52,997 bases of DNA from Acidiphilium sp. 37-60-79. GTDB taxonomy: Bacteria; Pseudomonadota; Alphaproteobacteria; Acetobacterales; Acetobacteraceae. Below, one piece after another: positions 33,273 to 42,456 of the stretch. Every line of letters begins with the position of its first letter. Positions within the stretch are counted from its first letter, which is position 1. The DNA lies in NCBI GenBank assembly GCA_002279355.1, contig NCBV01000030.1, forward strand, positions 1 through 52,997. The letters are read 5' to 3'. A model generated the notes under the pieces. The model saw nothing but the letters and a program-made list of their open reading frames with translations, did not search any database and was not told the DNA's origin. Both the position numbers and the translations under genes were made by a program.

Positions 33273-34508
33273 ATGGGAAAATATACCGCTCTGCAAAAAT
33301 GCCGGGTATCGGCCAGCAAAACACTGATACCGATCCTGGATTTGGGCGAACAAGCGCTCACCGGCGTGTTCCCGCGCGATCCCGCAGCGCCGATCACCAC
33401 CGGGCCGCTACGCTTGGTCTGGTGCCCCGATAGCGGCTTGGTCCAACTCGACCATTCCTATGATCTCGGTGAAATGTATGGCGAGAATTACGGCTACCGG
33501 TCTGGCCTGAACCAAAGCATGGTGCGGCATCTGACCCAGAAAATCCGCAATCTTGAACGCCTTGCTGGTCTCGCCCCGCACGACACGGTGCTCGATATCG
33601 GCAGCAATGACGCGACGTCCCTGAAAGCCTATCAAACGCCCAGCCTCAACCGCATTGGCATCGACCCGACCGGCGCCAAATTCCGCGCCTATTATGACGA
33701 TGACATCACGCTGGTGCCGGATTTTTTCTCGGCCGCCGCCTTTCGCGCGACCGGTGCGAAGCCAGCCAAAATCGTGACCTCGATTGCGATGTTTTACGAT
33801 CTGGAAGATCCGATCAGCTTCGCCCGCGAGATCGAAGCCGTGCTCGCCCCTGGCGGCGTTTGGCATTTCGAGCAGAGCTACATGCCCGCAATGCTGCGCA
33901 CGACCTCCTATGACACGATTTGCCACGAGCATTTGGAATATTATTCGCTCGGCGTGGTGGTGCATATTCTCGCGGCTGTCGGCATGCGGGTTTTTGATGT
34001 GAAAATGAACGCGGTGAATGGCGGCAGCTTCGCTGTGACCGCCGTGCGGCACGATGATCCGCGCGAGGGGTCCCGCGCGGTGATCGATTGGCTGCTCGGC
34101 CAGGAAGAGCGCATGGGTCTGAACACGCCCCGGCCTTATCGCGAGTTTGAAGACCGGGTGTTTCGCCACCGGGCGGATTTGCAGCGCTTGCTCAGAACCC
34201 TGGCAGCGGACGGCAAAACGGTACTGGGTTACGGCGCATCAACCAAAGGCAATGTGCTGCTGCAATTCTGCGGCATCACCACCGCCGAAATGGCCGCCAT
34301 CGCGGAAGTCAACCCTGATAAATTCGGTGCCTTCACGCCCGGCACGGCCATTCCGATCATCTCGGAAGCCGAGGCGCGCGCGATGCAGCCCGATTATTTC
34401 CTGGTGCTACCTTGGCACTTCAAGGAAGGCATCATCCAGCGCGAAGCGGAATTCCTGGCCGGCGGGGGCCATATGATTTTTCCGTTCCCGGACATCGAAA
34501 TCATCTGA
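33273..34508 (+). CDS. SAM-dependent C-methyltransferase of the NDP-sugar type
   Basis: About 411 residues with the three-part layout of C-methyltransferases that modify NDP-hexoses: an N-terminal zinc-like segment (KCRVSASKTLIPILDLGEQ), a central SAM domain (DTVLDIGSNDATSLKAY) and a C-terminal domain (KTVLGYGASTKGNVLLQF). Typical members have two CxxC pairs in the N-terminal segment; here each second Cys is Ser (CRVS, CPDS). The ATG at 33273 is taken, because the domain begins here and AGGAG lies 10 bases before it; an alternative is 33234. Substrate unknown, sugar modification likely. Confidence 0.85.
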   Translation: MGKYTALQKCRVSASKTLIPILDLGEQALTGVFPRDPAAPITTGPLRLVWCPDSGLVQLDHSYDLGEMYGENYGYRSGLNQSMVRHLTQKIRNLERLAGLAPHDTVLDIGSNDATSLKAYQTPSLNRIGIDPTGAKFRAYYDDDITLVPDFFSAAAFRATGAKPAKIVTSIAMFYDLEDPISFAREIEAVLAPGGVWHFEQSYMPAMLRTTSYDTICHEHLEYYSLGVVVHILAAVGMRVFDVKMNAVNGGSFAVTAVRHDDPREGSRAVIDWLLGQEERMGLNTPRPYREFEDRVFRHRADLQRLLRTLAADGKTVLGYGASTKGNVLLQFCGITTAEMAAIAEVNPDKFGAFTPGTAIPIISEAEARAMQPDYFLVLPWHFKEGIIQREAEFLAGGGHMIFPFPDIEII

Positions 34509-34527
34509 CCGCAACGCCGCGCCCAGT

Positions 34528-34986
34528 TTAGCCCATTCCTTGTTTGAGTCTTTGGCGCGATGACGCATAGCCGCCTGTGCGGGCGCGCAGCGGAGCGAAC
34601 GCGCCAAAACCGATCGGCTTGGGCAGGCCGAGATAAATCCCCTCCATCCCGCCGCCGCGCTGATAGGCCTCATGCCAAAACGCCGTGCCGGCGGGATCAC
34701 GGCTGAAACTGCGCCACCAGCTTTTATGCGGCTCACTCCGGGTGAATTGCTCGAGCGCCTCGAAATCGCGCCAATATTGCCGGATGCCGACATGATTGAG
34801 CCGCCACAAAAATGTTTCATGATGCAACAGCCCGTCTGGGCGCGAACGCGCCATCGTCCCGAGCGAGTTACCAAACCCCAATAAGGTGCGCACCCCAACC
34901 AGCCGGGTCACCTTCATTCCCAACAACACCATCGTCAAGTTGGGATAGGCCGACAAATCCACCGCTTGCGCTTGTTGCATGCTCAT
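34528..34986 (-). CDS. DUF4188 family protein
   Basis: A 152-residue soluble protein. The segment SWWRSFSRDPAGTAFWHEAY and the closing GGMEGIYLGLPKPIGFGAFAP match the DUF4188 group, small heme-free monooxygenase-like proteins of unknown role that resemble phenylacetaldoxime dehydratase-like or ABM folds. The start is ATG 34986 with GAGG about 5 bases upstream. It diverges from the TetR gene across a 37-base gap containing two operator-like palindromes, so the TetR protein most probably represses it. Function not established. Confidence 0.75.
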   Translation of the reverse strand: MSMQQAQAVDLSAYPNLTMVLLGMKVTRLVGVRTLLGFGNSLGTMARSRPDGLLHHETFLWRLNHVGIRQYWRDFEALEQFTRSEPHKSWWRSFSRDPAGTAFWHEAYQRGGGMEGIYLGLPKPIGFGAFAPLRARTGGYASSRQRLKQGMG

Positions 34987-34997
34987 GGCACCTCTTA

Positions 34998-35041
34998 TGT
35001 TTACGTCGTTAACATGAGAGCAAATGTTTACAGTGTCAACA
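34998..35041. promoter_or_regulatory. Twin TetR-type operators
   Basis: Two 17-bp palindromes of the form TGTTnAC-nnn-GTnAACA: 34998-35014 (TGTTTACGTCGTTAACA) and 35025-35041 (TGTTTACAGTGTCAACA). They lie 27 bp centre to centre, in the divergent gap between the DUF4188 gene and the TetR gene. The second one covers the TetR gene start. They are the likely binding sites of the neighbouring regulator. Confidence 0.75.
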
Positions 35042-35590
35042 TCAAAATATCATCATGGTGATTTGCGTCATGGCCTGATCAAAGCAGGTCGTGCGCTGCT
35101 GTGTGACCATGGCGTCGCGGGACTCACTTTGCGCGCGACCGCCCGCGAAGCCGGCGTATCAGCCACCGCCGCCTATCGTCATTTCGCCGATAAGGAGGCG
35201 TTGCTCACAGCCATCGCCGCCGATGGCTTCGTCGCCCTCGAAACCGCCTTGCGTGCCGCCGATGATCACCCCGATGATCGCACAGCGATGCGCCAACAAG
35301 GTGTGGCTTATGTGCAATTCGCCATCGCGAACCCGAATCTGGTTCGGCTGATGTTCGGTGGCGTCATTCACCAGGATGGCATTGGTCAAGCCGCCTTTGC
35401 CGTACTGGCGCATCGCGTGGCGCAATGTGTTGGCCCCGAAAACGCCGAAACCGTCACCCTCGGCGCATGGTCGATTGTGCACGGCCTCACTGCGCTGATC
35501 CTCGATCAGCGGATCAAAACAAACGACCCAGCCGCGCTTGCGGCAAAAATCCTTGCCTTGCTTGATCTTACGCGGCCATCGACTTGTTAA
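35024..35590 (+). CDS. TetR/AcrR family transcriptional regulator
   Basis: A 188-residue regulator. The N-terminal HTH is HGDLRHGLIKAGRALLCDHGVAGLTLRATAREAGVSATAAYRHFADKEALL, the classic TetR pattern with the recognition helix VSATAAYRHF. The C-terminal ligand domain is of the TetR_C_13-like type and does not reveal the ligand. The start ATG 35024 overlaps the second operator, so it probably represses itself and the divergent DUF4188 gene. Its TAA stop lies within the TTAA left end of a palindromic repeat. Confidence 0.92.
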   Translation: MFTVSTSKYHHGDLRHGLIKAGRALLCDHGVAGLTLRATAREAGVSATAAYRHFADKEALLTAIAADGFVALETALRAADDHPDDRTAMRQQGVAYVQFAIANPNLVRLMFGGVIHQDGIGQAAFAVLAHRVAQCVGPENAETVTLGAWSIVHGLTALILDQRIKTNDPAALAAKILALLDLTRPSTC

Positions 35591-35708
35591 AATGTCATCC
35601 CAACAGATCAGACCATCCAACCTGTTGGGACAGGACACTAAATCATTGAATTTTCTGGTGTCCACTCTGATTCCGAAATCCAACGGATTTCAGAATCGGG
35701 ACACTAGG
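35587..35708. repeat. Composite palindromic repeat, copy 2 (variant A module plus B module)
   Basis: A variant A module (35587-35640) has the 8-bp stem CCCAACAG/CTGTTGGG and ends GGACACTA. After a linker, module B (35655-35707, 53 bp) begins CTGGTGTCC and ends GGACACTAG. The segment 35636-35708 matches 12734-12806 with three differences. The left TTAA contains the TAA stop of the TetR gene, and the right CTAG supplies the TAG stop of the leftward aldolase gene. Confidence 0.85.
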
Positions 35709-36498
35709 TCCAGTACTCGCCAATCGCCCGGCTCGCCCCCTCATCAACCAACCGCAAGGCCGATTGCCACGCCATCTCGGCATGGCCGACGCGGTTCGGG
35801 GCGTCCATCCGATATTGCCCCGCCGTGTGCTCACACACCTCGTGGGGTGGCACCACCAATTTTGCCCCGCCCGACATGGCCGCCACCTGCGCTTGGCAGG
35901 CCCGCTCCAGGAAGTAGATCTCCAAAAACGCTTCAGCAATGCTGCTGCCGCCCACCAACAAACCATGATTGCGCAAAATCATCGCCTTGTTCTGACCCAA
36001 ATCCGCCACGATCCGTTCGCGCTCATCCAAATCCAACGCAATGCCTTCATAGCCGTGATAGGAAAGGCAGCCATAGAATTTCAGCGCGTGCTGGCTGATC
36101 GGCAGCAAACCATGCTCTTGCGCCGCAACCGCAATCCCCGCTGCGGTGTGGGTATGCACCACGCACATCAAATCCGGGCGGGCCATATGGATCGCGGAAT
36201 GGATGGTGAACCCGGCCTGATTAACTCGCTTGCCGGTTTGCCCCGGTGTATCCACGCGGTTGCCGTCCAGATCGATCTTGACCAAATCGCTGGCGCGCAT
36301 CTCGTGGAACATCACCCCATAATCATTGATCAGGAAATGATGCTCCGGCCCCGGCAGCCGCGCGCTGATATGAGTATAGATAAAGTCGGTCATACGAAAA
36401 TGCGCGACCAGCCGATACAAGGCCGCCAAATCGCAGCGAACTTTCCACTCAGCCGCATCAATCCCCGCAGGTGGAGCTGCTTTCATTGTGACATTCAT
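35704..36498 (-). CDS. Class II aldolase/adducin family protein
   Basis: A 264-residue protein. It has the zinc-binding pattern of the family: HIS in the early TDFIYTHISARLPG, the His pair in VVHTHTAAGIAV, and a late NHGLLVGGSSIAEAF. Class II aldolases cleave phosphorylated sugars to dihydroxyacetone phosphate and an aldehyde; adducin-like members include fuculose-phosphate aldolase relatives. The substrate is not evident. ATG 36498 is preferred. Its stop codon is contributed by the CTAG end of the neighbouring palindromic repeat. It shares a promoter gap with no divergent partner; the next gene upstream, the EAL gene, is also leftward. Confidence 0.87.
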   Translation of the reverse strand: MNVTMKAAPPAGIDAAEWKVRCDLAALYRLVAHFRMTDFIYTHISARLPGPEHHFLINDYGVMFHEMRASDLVKIDLDGNRVDTPGQTGKRVNQAGFTIHSAIHMARPDLMCVVHTHTAAGIAVAAQEHGLLPISQHALKFYGCLSYHGYEGIALDLDERERIVADLGQNKAMILRNHGLLVGGSSIAEAFLEIYFLERACQAQVAAMSGGAKLVVPPHEVCEHTAGQYRMDAPNRVGHAEMAWQSALRLVDEGASRAIGEYWT

Positions 36499-36547
36499 GG
36501 TTTCTCTCCTAATTGTCGCAATAATCTCCGCCCGGATCGCGGTTTCG

Positions 36548-39500
36548 TCAAGGCGTTTCGGCTAGAATCGATGGCTTAACCCGGCCCACCCGCGCCAGCC
36601 ATGCCGCAGCCGGCGCGGGCCGGTCAAACAAATATCCCTGCAAGGTCGGGCACCCGGCCATACGCAAAAATTGCGCCTGCGCCTCGGTTTCCACCCCTTC
36701 GGCGACAATGCCAAAGCCAAGCCGCCGTGCCATCGTTAGCATCGCTTCGACCAGCCCAACGCCACGTCGCTGATCCGGCAAATCACCAATGAAACGCTGA
36801 TCCAATTTCACCTCCTGGATCGGCAGCCGATGCAAATAAGCGAGGCTCGAATAGCCCGTGCCAAAATCATCAATCGATAAATTCAGCCCAAAAGCCCGCA
36901 GCGCCGCCATTTTCACGACGATTTCCTCTGGCCGCTCGATCAGGGAGTCTTCAGTAATTTCCAGCACCAGCCGCCCTGGCGCCACGCCTGAGTTACGGAT
37001 CTGCTGGCAGAGGCTACGCACAAAATCCGGTCGATGCAGCTCGCGCGGGCTGACATTCACCGATAATCGCGGCAGCACGGCCTCCGGCGTTGTGGCCAAA
37101 ATCGCGCAGGCTTGCTCGCGCACCACCGCGCCAATGCGCCCAATCAGCCCGGTCGCTTCCGCCACGGGAATAAACACCGTCGGTGAGATCAACTGACCAT
37201 CCGCACCGCGCAACCGCAACAACCCCTCCGCCCCGACCACGCGCCCGTCATGATCCACCTGCGATTGCAACCAAAGCTCAAACCGCTGCTCCGCCAATCC
37301 GCGCCGCAATTCAGATTCCACCGCATGGCGCGCAGTAACCGCTTGGTGCATCGGCGGGCTGAACTGCGCGATCAATCCGCCCGCCCGCACCACCTCGCCT
37401 TGGCTTCGAGCCGCATTCAGCGCAATATCCGCTGACTGTATCAAGGTTTCGACGGTGGCCGTGTCCTTCGGCGTCGCCGCAATTCCAATTGTCGCGGTCA
37501 CGTGGCAAATCCGCTCACCCACATGGATGGGGGCGGCAATCCGCGTGGCGAGTTGCCGAGCAACCTCGCGCAGCCGCGCACGAGCCGCTGCCCGCGCGCC
37601 GGGTCGATCTGATAAGCCAAACAAAATCACCCCGAACCGGCCGGATGTCAGCCGCCCCAGGGCATCACTCGCACGCAACCCGGTTTTCAACCGCCGCGCA
37701 CATTCCACCACCACCGCATCGACAACCACTTGCCCCCACACTTCGCCAATCCGCGCCAGCCCCTCAAGCTCCAGCACAATCACCCCCCAAGCAGCCCCAT
37801 TCGGCGCCGTTCCATCCAAGACCGCCTGATCGCTACCGCCCGGATGATCGCGGCCGGACAAGGCATTATCCAGCATTTGCCGCCAGCGATGCTCATTGGC
37901 CAAACCGGTCAGCGTGTCGAAATACGCCAGACGATCAATTTCAGCATTCGCCGACTGCTTCTCGGTAATATCAACCCACGCGCCAACGATGCGCTGAGGT
38001 CGCCCATTCCGATCGCGGAGCAACGTCATTTCATCGCGCACCCAGCGATAGGTCCCATCCGGCAGGGCGAACCGATAGCGATGCACCACCGAATGGGTGT
38101 TCTCTAACCGCCTGATGCAGGCAATTGCCGCTGCCCGGTCCGCCGGGTGAACATGCGGCCTCCACCAGCCCGGCATCAGCGCATCCTGCGGAGGATAGCC
38201 AAATAGCCGTTCGAGATTCGAACTAATTTCGACCGCACGGAACGACGCCAGATCGGTCTCACCCGCCCCGGGCTCCAAGGCGTAAATCACCGTCGGGCTG
38301 GCATCGAGCAATTGGGTTAATCGTTGTTCGCTCAGCCGCCGCGCCGCCTCCGCCCGATCACGCTCGACCTGCTGGCGCATGACTGCAAGCGCTGCCCGGG
38401 CACGCTCACGGCGCATTTCAACCCCCGCGGCCAAGTTCGCCGCGAGCTCAACCAATAAACCCAGCTCCTCGTCCTCAATCGGCCCATGCGCAGCAGTGCC
38501 ACAAATCGTCAGTGCGCCAAAGACCGCCCCCGGTTGATCAGTCCCATCGTGACTGTTCTTCACCTGATAGGCCAGCGGCAGCGCGACGCAAACATCATAC
38601 CCATAATCCATCGCTAAGCGTCGCCAAGGCGCGTAGCTCGGCGCGTGCGCAACATCCGCCAACATCACGGGCCGATTTTCCCGCACCGCAACCCCGGTCG
38701 GCCCCTGACCATAGGGATCGTCTCCCCAGGTCATAACGACCTGATGGAAATCATCAGCCCCAATCCCCGCCTCAGCGACCATCCGCAATCGTCGCGCGGG
38801 TCCGCCTTCGGCAACACTCACCCAGGCCGAGCGGTATTGGCCGGACTCCACCACGATGCGGCAAATCCTCGTGATCAGCGCCGCCTCGCTCGCCGCCCGG
38901 GTAACCGCTTGGCTGCAAGCACTCAGCGCCCGCAGCGCCCGATTGGCGCGGCTAAGCTGATATTGCGACCGCTCCCGGGCAAATTCTCGCATTCGCCCCT
39001 GCAATAGCGGTCCGATCGACAGCACGATCTCGCGCAGCATCCGCACCACACAGGCTGGATCGGGCAGGCGCGAAAATCCCACCACCACGGCAAAATGCCT
39101 TCCCTCCAGCTTGATGGGCGCCGCCAATTGACGGCGCACGCCCGCCGCCACCAGACCACCGAGTGCATTGCATCCCGCGAGTCCAACAGGATCGATCGAT
39201 CCGGTATCAGCAATCTCCACCCCATCGCTTGGACAGGCGCGGCTGAGCACCGTCCCGCACCCAACCTGATCAATCGCAAACGGCCCGCCCGCCAACAGTG
39301 CTGCAACGGGCGCATCCAAGGCTTCGCCTGCGGTAGGAGAAGCCACGCCCACCACGAACCGGCATGTCGCGCCATCCCGGCGCAATCGCGGCACCAGAAA
39401 ATAATCCGCCCCGAGCGCCTGACACCAGCGCCGCAGCGTTGCCGTCAACGCGTCCCGAAAATCACCCTCGCGGGCAATGGTCGCGTTCAAATCCTGGCAG

Positions 39501-39904
39501 AATGCGAATTCGGCCAATTGCCGATCCTGTTCGGCCAACCGCTCGCGCAGGCTAATGTCCGCCATCAACGCCTCGGCCAAACTTTCCAGCATCGCGATTT
39601 GCTCGGCGCCAAAATCATCACGCGGCCGATCATCGAGCACGCAAATCGTGCCGACACAAACCCCATCGTCGGTGCGCAGCGGCGCGCCCGCGCAAAATGG
39701 CGGGGGCATGGCGCCCCAATCGGACCCCGCCTGACCGCGAGGCCACACGGTTTCATGACCAATAAATGTCACCCGTCCGGTAGGCGCCCCAAACAAAGCC
39801 GCGACAATCCGGGCATACCGATCAAACAATTCGGCAAGCACCGGCAGCAACGCCGTATAGCGCTGTAGCACTTCCGTCCCGGTCACTTCTTGATCAAAAT
39901 CCAT
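36548..39904 (-). CDS. GAF/PAS/degenerate GGDEF/EAL cyclic-di-GMP phosphodiesterase
   Basis: A 1118-residue sensor protein. Domains in order are an N-terminal GAF-like domain, a second and third GAF-like region, a PAS domain (about residues 555-680, YRWVRDEMTLLRDRNGRP), a GGDEF domain, and an EAL domain. The GGDEF signature reads TSGRF, so cyclase activity is unlikely. The EAL active site is intact: EGL (Glu), NVS, EITE, DDFGTGYSS, VKLDQRF, AEGVE and QGY. It therefore probably degrades cyclic di-GMP in response to a GAF/PAS signal. No membrane span is seen. Its ATG is preceded by an out-of-frame ATG with a better ribosome site, described separately. A possible PilZ partner is elsewhere in the window. 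Confidence 0.92.
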   Translation of the reverse strand: MDFDQEVTGTEVLQRYTALLPVLAELFDRYARIVAALFGAPTGRVTFIGHETVWPRGQAGSDWGAMPPPFCAGAPLRTDDGVCVGTICVLDDRPRDDFGAEQIAMLESLAEALMADISLRERLAEQDRQLAEFAFCQDLNATIAREGDFRDALTATLRRWCQALGADYFLVPRLRRDGATCRFVVGVASPTAGEALDAPVAALLAGGPFAIDQVGCGTVLSRACPSDGVEIADTGSIDPVGLAGCNALGGLVAAGVRRQLAAPIKLEGRHFAVVVGFSRLPDPACVVRMLREIVLSIGPLLQGRMREFARERSQYQLSRANRALRALSACSQAVTRAASEAALITRICRIVVESGQYRSAWVSVAEGGPARRLRMVAEAGIGADDFHQVVMTWGDDPYGQGPTGVAVRENRPVMLADVAHAPSYAPWRRLAMDYGYDVCVALPLAYQVKNSHDGTDQPGAVFGALTICGTAAHGPIEDEELGLLVELAANLAAGVEMRRERARAALAVMRQQVERDRAEAARRLSEQRLTQLLDASPTVIYALEPGAGETDLASFRAVEISSNLERLFGYPPQDALMPGWWRPHVHPADRAAAIACIRRLENTHSVVHRYRFALPDGTYRWVRDEMTLLRDRNGRPQRIVGAWVDITEKQSANAEIDRLAYFDTLTGLANEHRWRQMLDNALSGRDHPGGSDQAVLDGTAPNGAAWGVIVLELEGLARIGEVWGQVVVDAVVVECARRLKTGLRASDALGRLTSGRFGVILFGLSDRPGARAAARARLREVARQLATRIAAPIHVGERICHVTATIGIAATPKDTATVETLIQSADIALNAARSQGEVVRAGGLIAQFSPPMHQAVTARHAVESELRRGLAEQRFELWLQSQVDHDGRVVGAEGLLRLRGADGQLISPTVFIPVAEATGLIGRIGAVVREQACAILATTPEAVLPRLSVNVSPRELHRPDFVRSLCQQIRNSGVAPGRLVLEITEDSLIERPEEIVVKMAALRAFGLNLSIDDFGTGYSSLAYLHRLPIQEVKLDQRFIGDLPDQRRGVGLVEAMLTMARRLGFGIVAEGVETEAQAQFLRMAGCPTLQGYLFDRPAPAAAWLARVGRVKPSILAETP

Positions 39905-39917
39905 GATGACGGGTCAT
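39894..39917 (-). CDS. Possible 7-residue leader frame overlapping the EAL gene start
   Basis: An ATG at 39917 with AGGAG 6 bases upstream opens a 7-codon frame (MTRHHGF, then TGA) that overlaps the first codons of the EAL gene, whose own ATG at 39904 is 13 bases further and 19 bases from that AGGAG. It may couple or restrain translation of the large gene. It is too short for any domain. Confidence 0.3.
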   Translation of the reverse strand: MTRHHGF

Positions 39918-40117
39918 GATATTCTCCTGTCCGATGCAGCCTGATATCAGCAAATGCTTATGATCTTCTTAACGGCCTCGATCGATTTGATGCAACCGTT
40001 ACGTGCATCGTCGAAACCAGGGACCGCTTGACCTGCGGATCACTCTCAGGCAAACACCCGCAATCCGCCGCGCTGCGAGTGTCGCACCGCGGCGCGTTTT
40101 GCGTTGCGGAGAGAAAA

Positions 40118-41500
40118 ATGTTTGACGCCCTCTCGGGCAAACTCGGTGATGTGTTCGACCGGCTCCGCCGTCGCGGCGCATTGTCCGAAAGTGATGTCAT
40201 GGAAGCCATGCGCGAGATCCGTCTCGCGCTGCTGGACGCTGACGTTGCCTTGCCTGTCGTGCGTGATTTTATCGCCAAGGTTCGCTTGCAGGCGGTTGGC
40301 GCGGAAGTGCTCAAATCGGTTTCGCCCGGCCAGCAAGTCGTTAAAATCGTGCATGACGCGTTGGTTGAAGCGCTCGGCGGCGAAGGCGCTGCGGCGCTCA
40401 ATCTCAACGCCGTCTCGCCTATCCCGTTCCTGATGGTCGGCCTGCAAGGCTCTGGCAAAACCACCACCTCTGGCAAAATCGCGCTATTCCTCAAGGATAA
40501 ACAGCGCCGCAAAGTGCTGCTCGCCAGCCTCGATACCCAGCGTCCCGCCGCCCAACTCCAGTTGGCCCAACTCGCTGAGCGCGCAGGCGTTGCCTCGCTG
40601 TCGATCGTTCCCGGCGAAACCCCCGTGCAAATCGCCCACCGCGCCATGGATACGGGCCGCCGCGAAGTGTTCGACGTCGTCATTCTCGACACCGCCGGCC
40701 GCTTGAGCATCGATGAAGCCTTGATGGCCGAAGTCAAAGCGATCAGCGCTGCCGTTACCCCAGCTGAAACCTTGCTGGTGGTCGATGCCATGACCGGCCA
40801 AGACGCGCTCACCACCGCTACCGCCTTCAATGAAGCCCTGGGTATTACCGGCATCGTGATGACCCGCCTCGATGGCGATTCCCGCGGCGGCGCGGCGCTT
40901 TCCATGCGGGCCGTGACCGGCGCGCCGATCAAGCTGATGGGGCTTGGCGAAAAGCTGGATGCGCTGGAAACCTTCCACCCCGAGCGCATCGCTGGGCGCA
41001 TTCTCGGCATGGGTGACATTGTCTCCCTGGTCGAACGCGCCGCCGAAACGGTCGATCAGGAAAAAGCCGAAAAACTCGCAGCCCGGATGGCCAAGGGCAA
41101 GTTTGACCTGGAAGATTACGCTGAACAGCTCAAACAAATCACCAAAATGGGCTCACTCACCGGCATTCTCGGCATGTTGCCCGGCGTTGGTAAAATCAAA
41201 CAGCAACTGAACGAGGCCGATCTCGATACCGCGATCCTGAAGCGCCAAGTCGCGATCATCCATTCCATGACCCGCGCCGAACGCAAAAACCCCGATTTGC
41301 TCAAAGCCAGCCGGAAAAAGCGCGTCGCCGCCGGTTCAGGCACCTCGGTGCAGGAAGTCAACCGCTTGCTTAAGCAGTTTGAGCAAATCGCGGATATGAT
41401 GAAACGCGCCCAAAAACTTGGCCAGAAGGGTCTCGCCCGTGGTGGCCTCGCGGCCCTGATGCCCCAAGCCGGCGCCCCGCGTGGCGGCCGCCGCTTTTAA
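40118..41500 (+). CDS. ffh: Signal recognition particle protein Ffh
   Basis: A 460-residue SRP54 GTPase that, with the 4.5S RNA, targets nascent membrane proteins to FtsY and SecYEG. The N domain is followed by the G domain with [20 protein letters not shown] and [10 protein letters not shown], then the methionine-rich M domain that binds signal peptides and SRP RNA. ATG 40118 with GGAG about 7 bases upstream is the right start; a longer frame is unlikely. It heads ffh-rpsP-rimM-trmD-rplS, a common order. SRP RNA itself is not visible in the window. Confidence 0.97.
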   Translation: MFDALSGKLGDVFDRLRRRGALSESDVMEAMREIRLALLDADVALPVVRDFIAKVRLQAVGAEVLKSVSPGQQVVKIVHDALVEALGGEGAAALNLNAVSPIPFLMVGLQGSGKTTTSGKIALFLKDKQRRKVLLASLDTQRPAAQLQLAQLAERAGVASLSIVPGETPVQIAHRAMDTGRREVFDVVILDTAGRLSIDEALMAEVKAISAAVTPAETLLVVDAMTGQDALTTATAFNEALGITGIVMTRLDGDSRGGAALSMRAVTGAPIKLMGLGEKLDALETFHPERIAGRILGMGDIVSLVERAAETVDQEKAEKLAARMAKGKFDLEDYAEQLKQITKMGSLTGILGMLPGVGKIKQQLNEADLDTAILKRQVAIIHSMTRAERKNPDLLKASRKKRVAAGSGTSVQEVNRLLKQFEQIADMMKRAQKLGQKGLARGGLAALMPQAGAPRGGRRF

Positions 41501-41535
41501 CCCTTACCCCCTCAACACCAGGAGAACGCTCGACC

Positions 41536-41880
41536 ATGTCCGTCAAAATTCGCCTCGCCCGTGCCGGCGCCAAGCGCCGCCCCTATTACCATATCGTGGT
41601 TGCCGATAGCCGCAGCCCGCGCGATGGCAAATTCATCGAGAAAATCGGCAGCTATAACCCGATGCTCCCCGCCGACCATGCGGAGCGCGTGCGGCTGCAG
41701 GAAGACCGGGTGAAACATTGGCTCTCCGTGGGCGCCGAAGCCACCGATCGCGTCGCCCGCTTCTTGGGCCGCGCCGGTCTTGCGCCAATGCCCGCTTTCC
41801 GCGAGCAGCCGATCCAGGCCGCGCCGAAAAAGAAAGCGCAAGAACGCGCCGCCGAGCGCGCCAAAGCCGCCGCCGCCTAA
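41536..41880 (+). CDS. rpsP: 30S ribosomal protein S16
   Basis: A 114-residue ribosomal protein of the 30S body that binds helices of 16S rRNA. The invariant start [24 protein letters not shown] is clear. The C-terminal tail is Lys/Ala-rich ([17 protein letters not shown]), as in other alphaproteobacteria. It lies 35 bases behind ffh and 12 before rimM. Confidence 0.98.
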   Translation: MSVKIRLARAGAKRRPYYHIVVADSRSPRDGKFIEKIGSYNPMLPADHAERVRLQEDRVKHWLSVGAEATDRVARFLGRAGLAPMPAFREQPIQAAPKKKAQERAAERAKAAAA

Positions 41881-41892
41881 TTTGGTTGGTCG

Positions 41893-42456
41893 ATGAGCGA
41901 TTCCCTGATCCTGATGGGCGTGATCGGCAAGCCTCATGGCGTGCGCGGGGCCGTGCATGTGCATGGCTATGGCGAGGATCTCCACGCCCTCGCCAGCCTG
42001 AAACTGCGCGACGAACACGGCCAGCCGGTCACCCTCACCTGGATCAGCGAGGGCATCGCCCGCATCACCCTGCACAAAAACGGCGTGCCCCACGCGGTGA
42101 CTGATCGCGATGGTGCGGCGCGCCTAACCAACACCAAGCTTTTGCTCCCCCGCCCCGATCTGCCGCCGCCAGCGGAGGATGAATTCTACCTCGCCGACCT
42201 GATCGGCATCACTGCTTATCTGACTGATGGCCGCAAGGCCGGTCTGGTCGCCGCCGTGCATGATTACGGTGCCGGCGCCAGCCTCGAACTCGATAATGGC
42301 ACATTGATCCCCTTCACCCGCGACGCCGTGCCCGAGATCGATCTCGCGACCAGCCGGATCACCATCGTCCCGCCCACCGAGATCATCGGCGAAGCGCAGA
42401 AAGCGGACGCCAACCCGACCAAAACCGGGTCCGCCGAAACCGAGTTGCGCGCATGA
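41893..42456 (+). CDS. rimM: Ribosome maturation factor RimM
   Basis: A 187-residue factor for 30S assembly near S19 and S13. The N-terminal RimM domain ([18 protein letters not shown]) is followed by a PRC barrel ([22 protein letters not shown]). trmD overlaps its stop (ATGA), so translation of the two is coupled. The C-terminus is slightly extended. Confidence 0.95.
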   Translation: MSDSLILMGVIGKPHGVRGAVHVHGYGEDLHALASLKLRDEHGQPVTLTWISEGIARITLHKNGVPHAVTDRDGAARLTNTKLLLPRPDLPPPAEDEFYLADLIGITAYLTDGRKAGLVAAVHDYGAGASLELDNGTLIPFTRDAVPEIDLATSRITIVPPTEIIGEAQKADANPTKTGSAETELRA

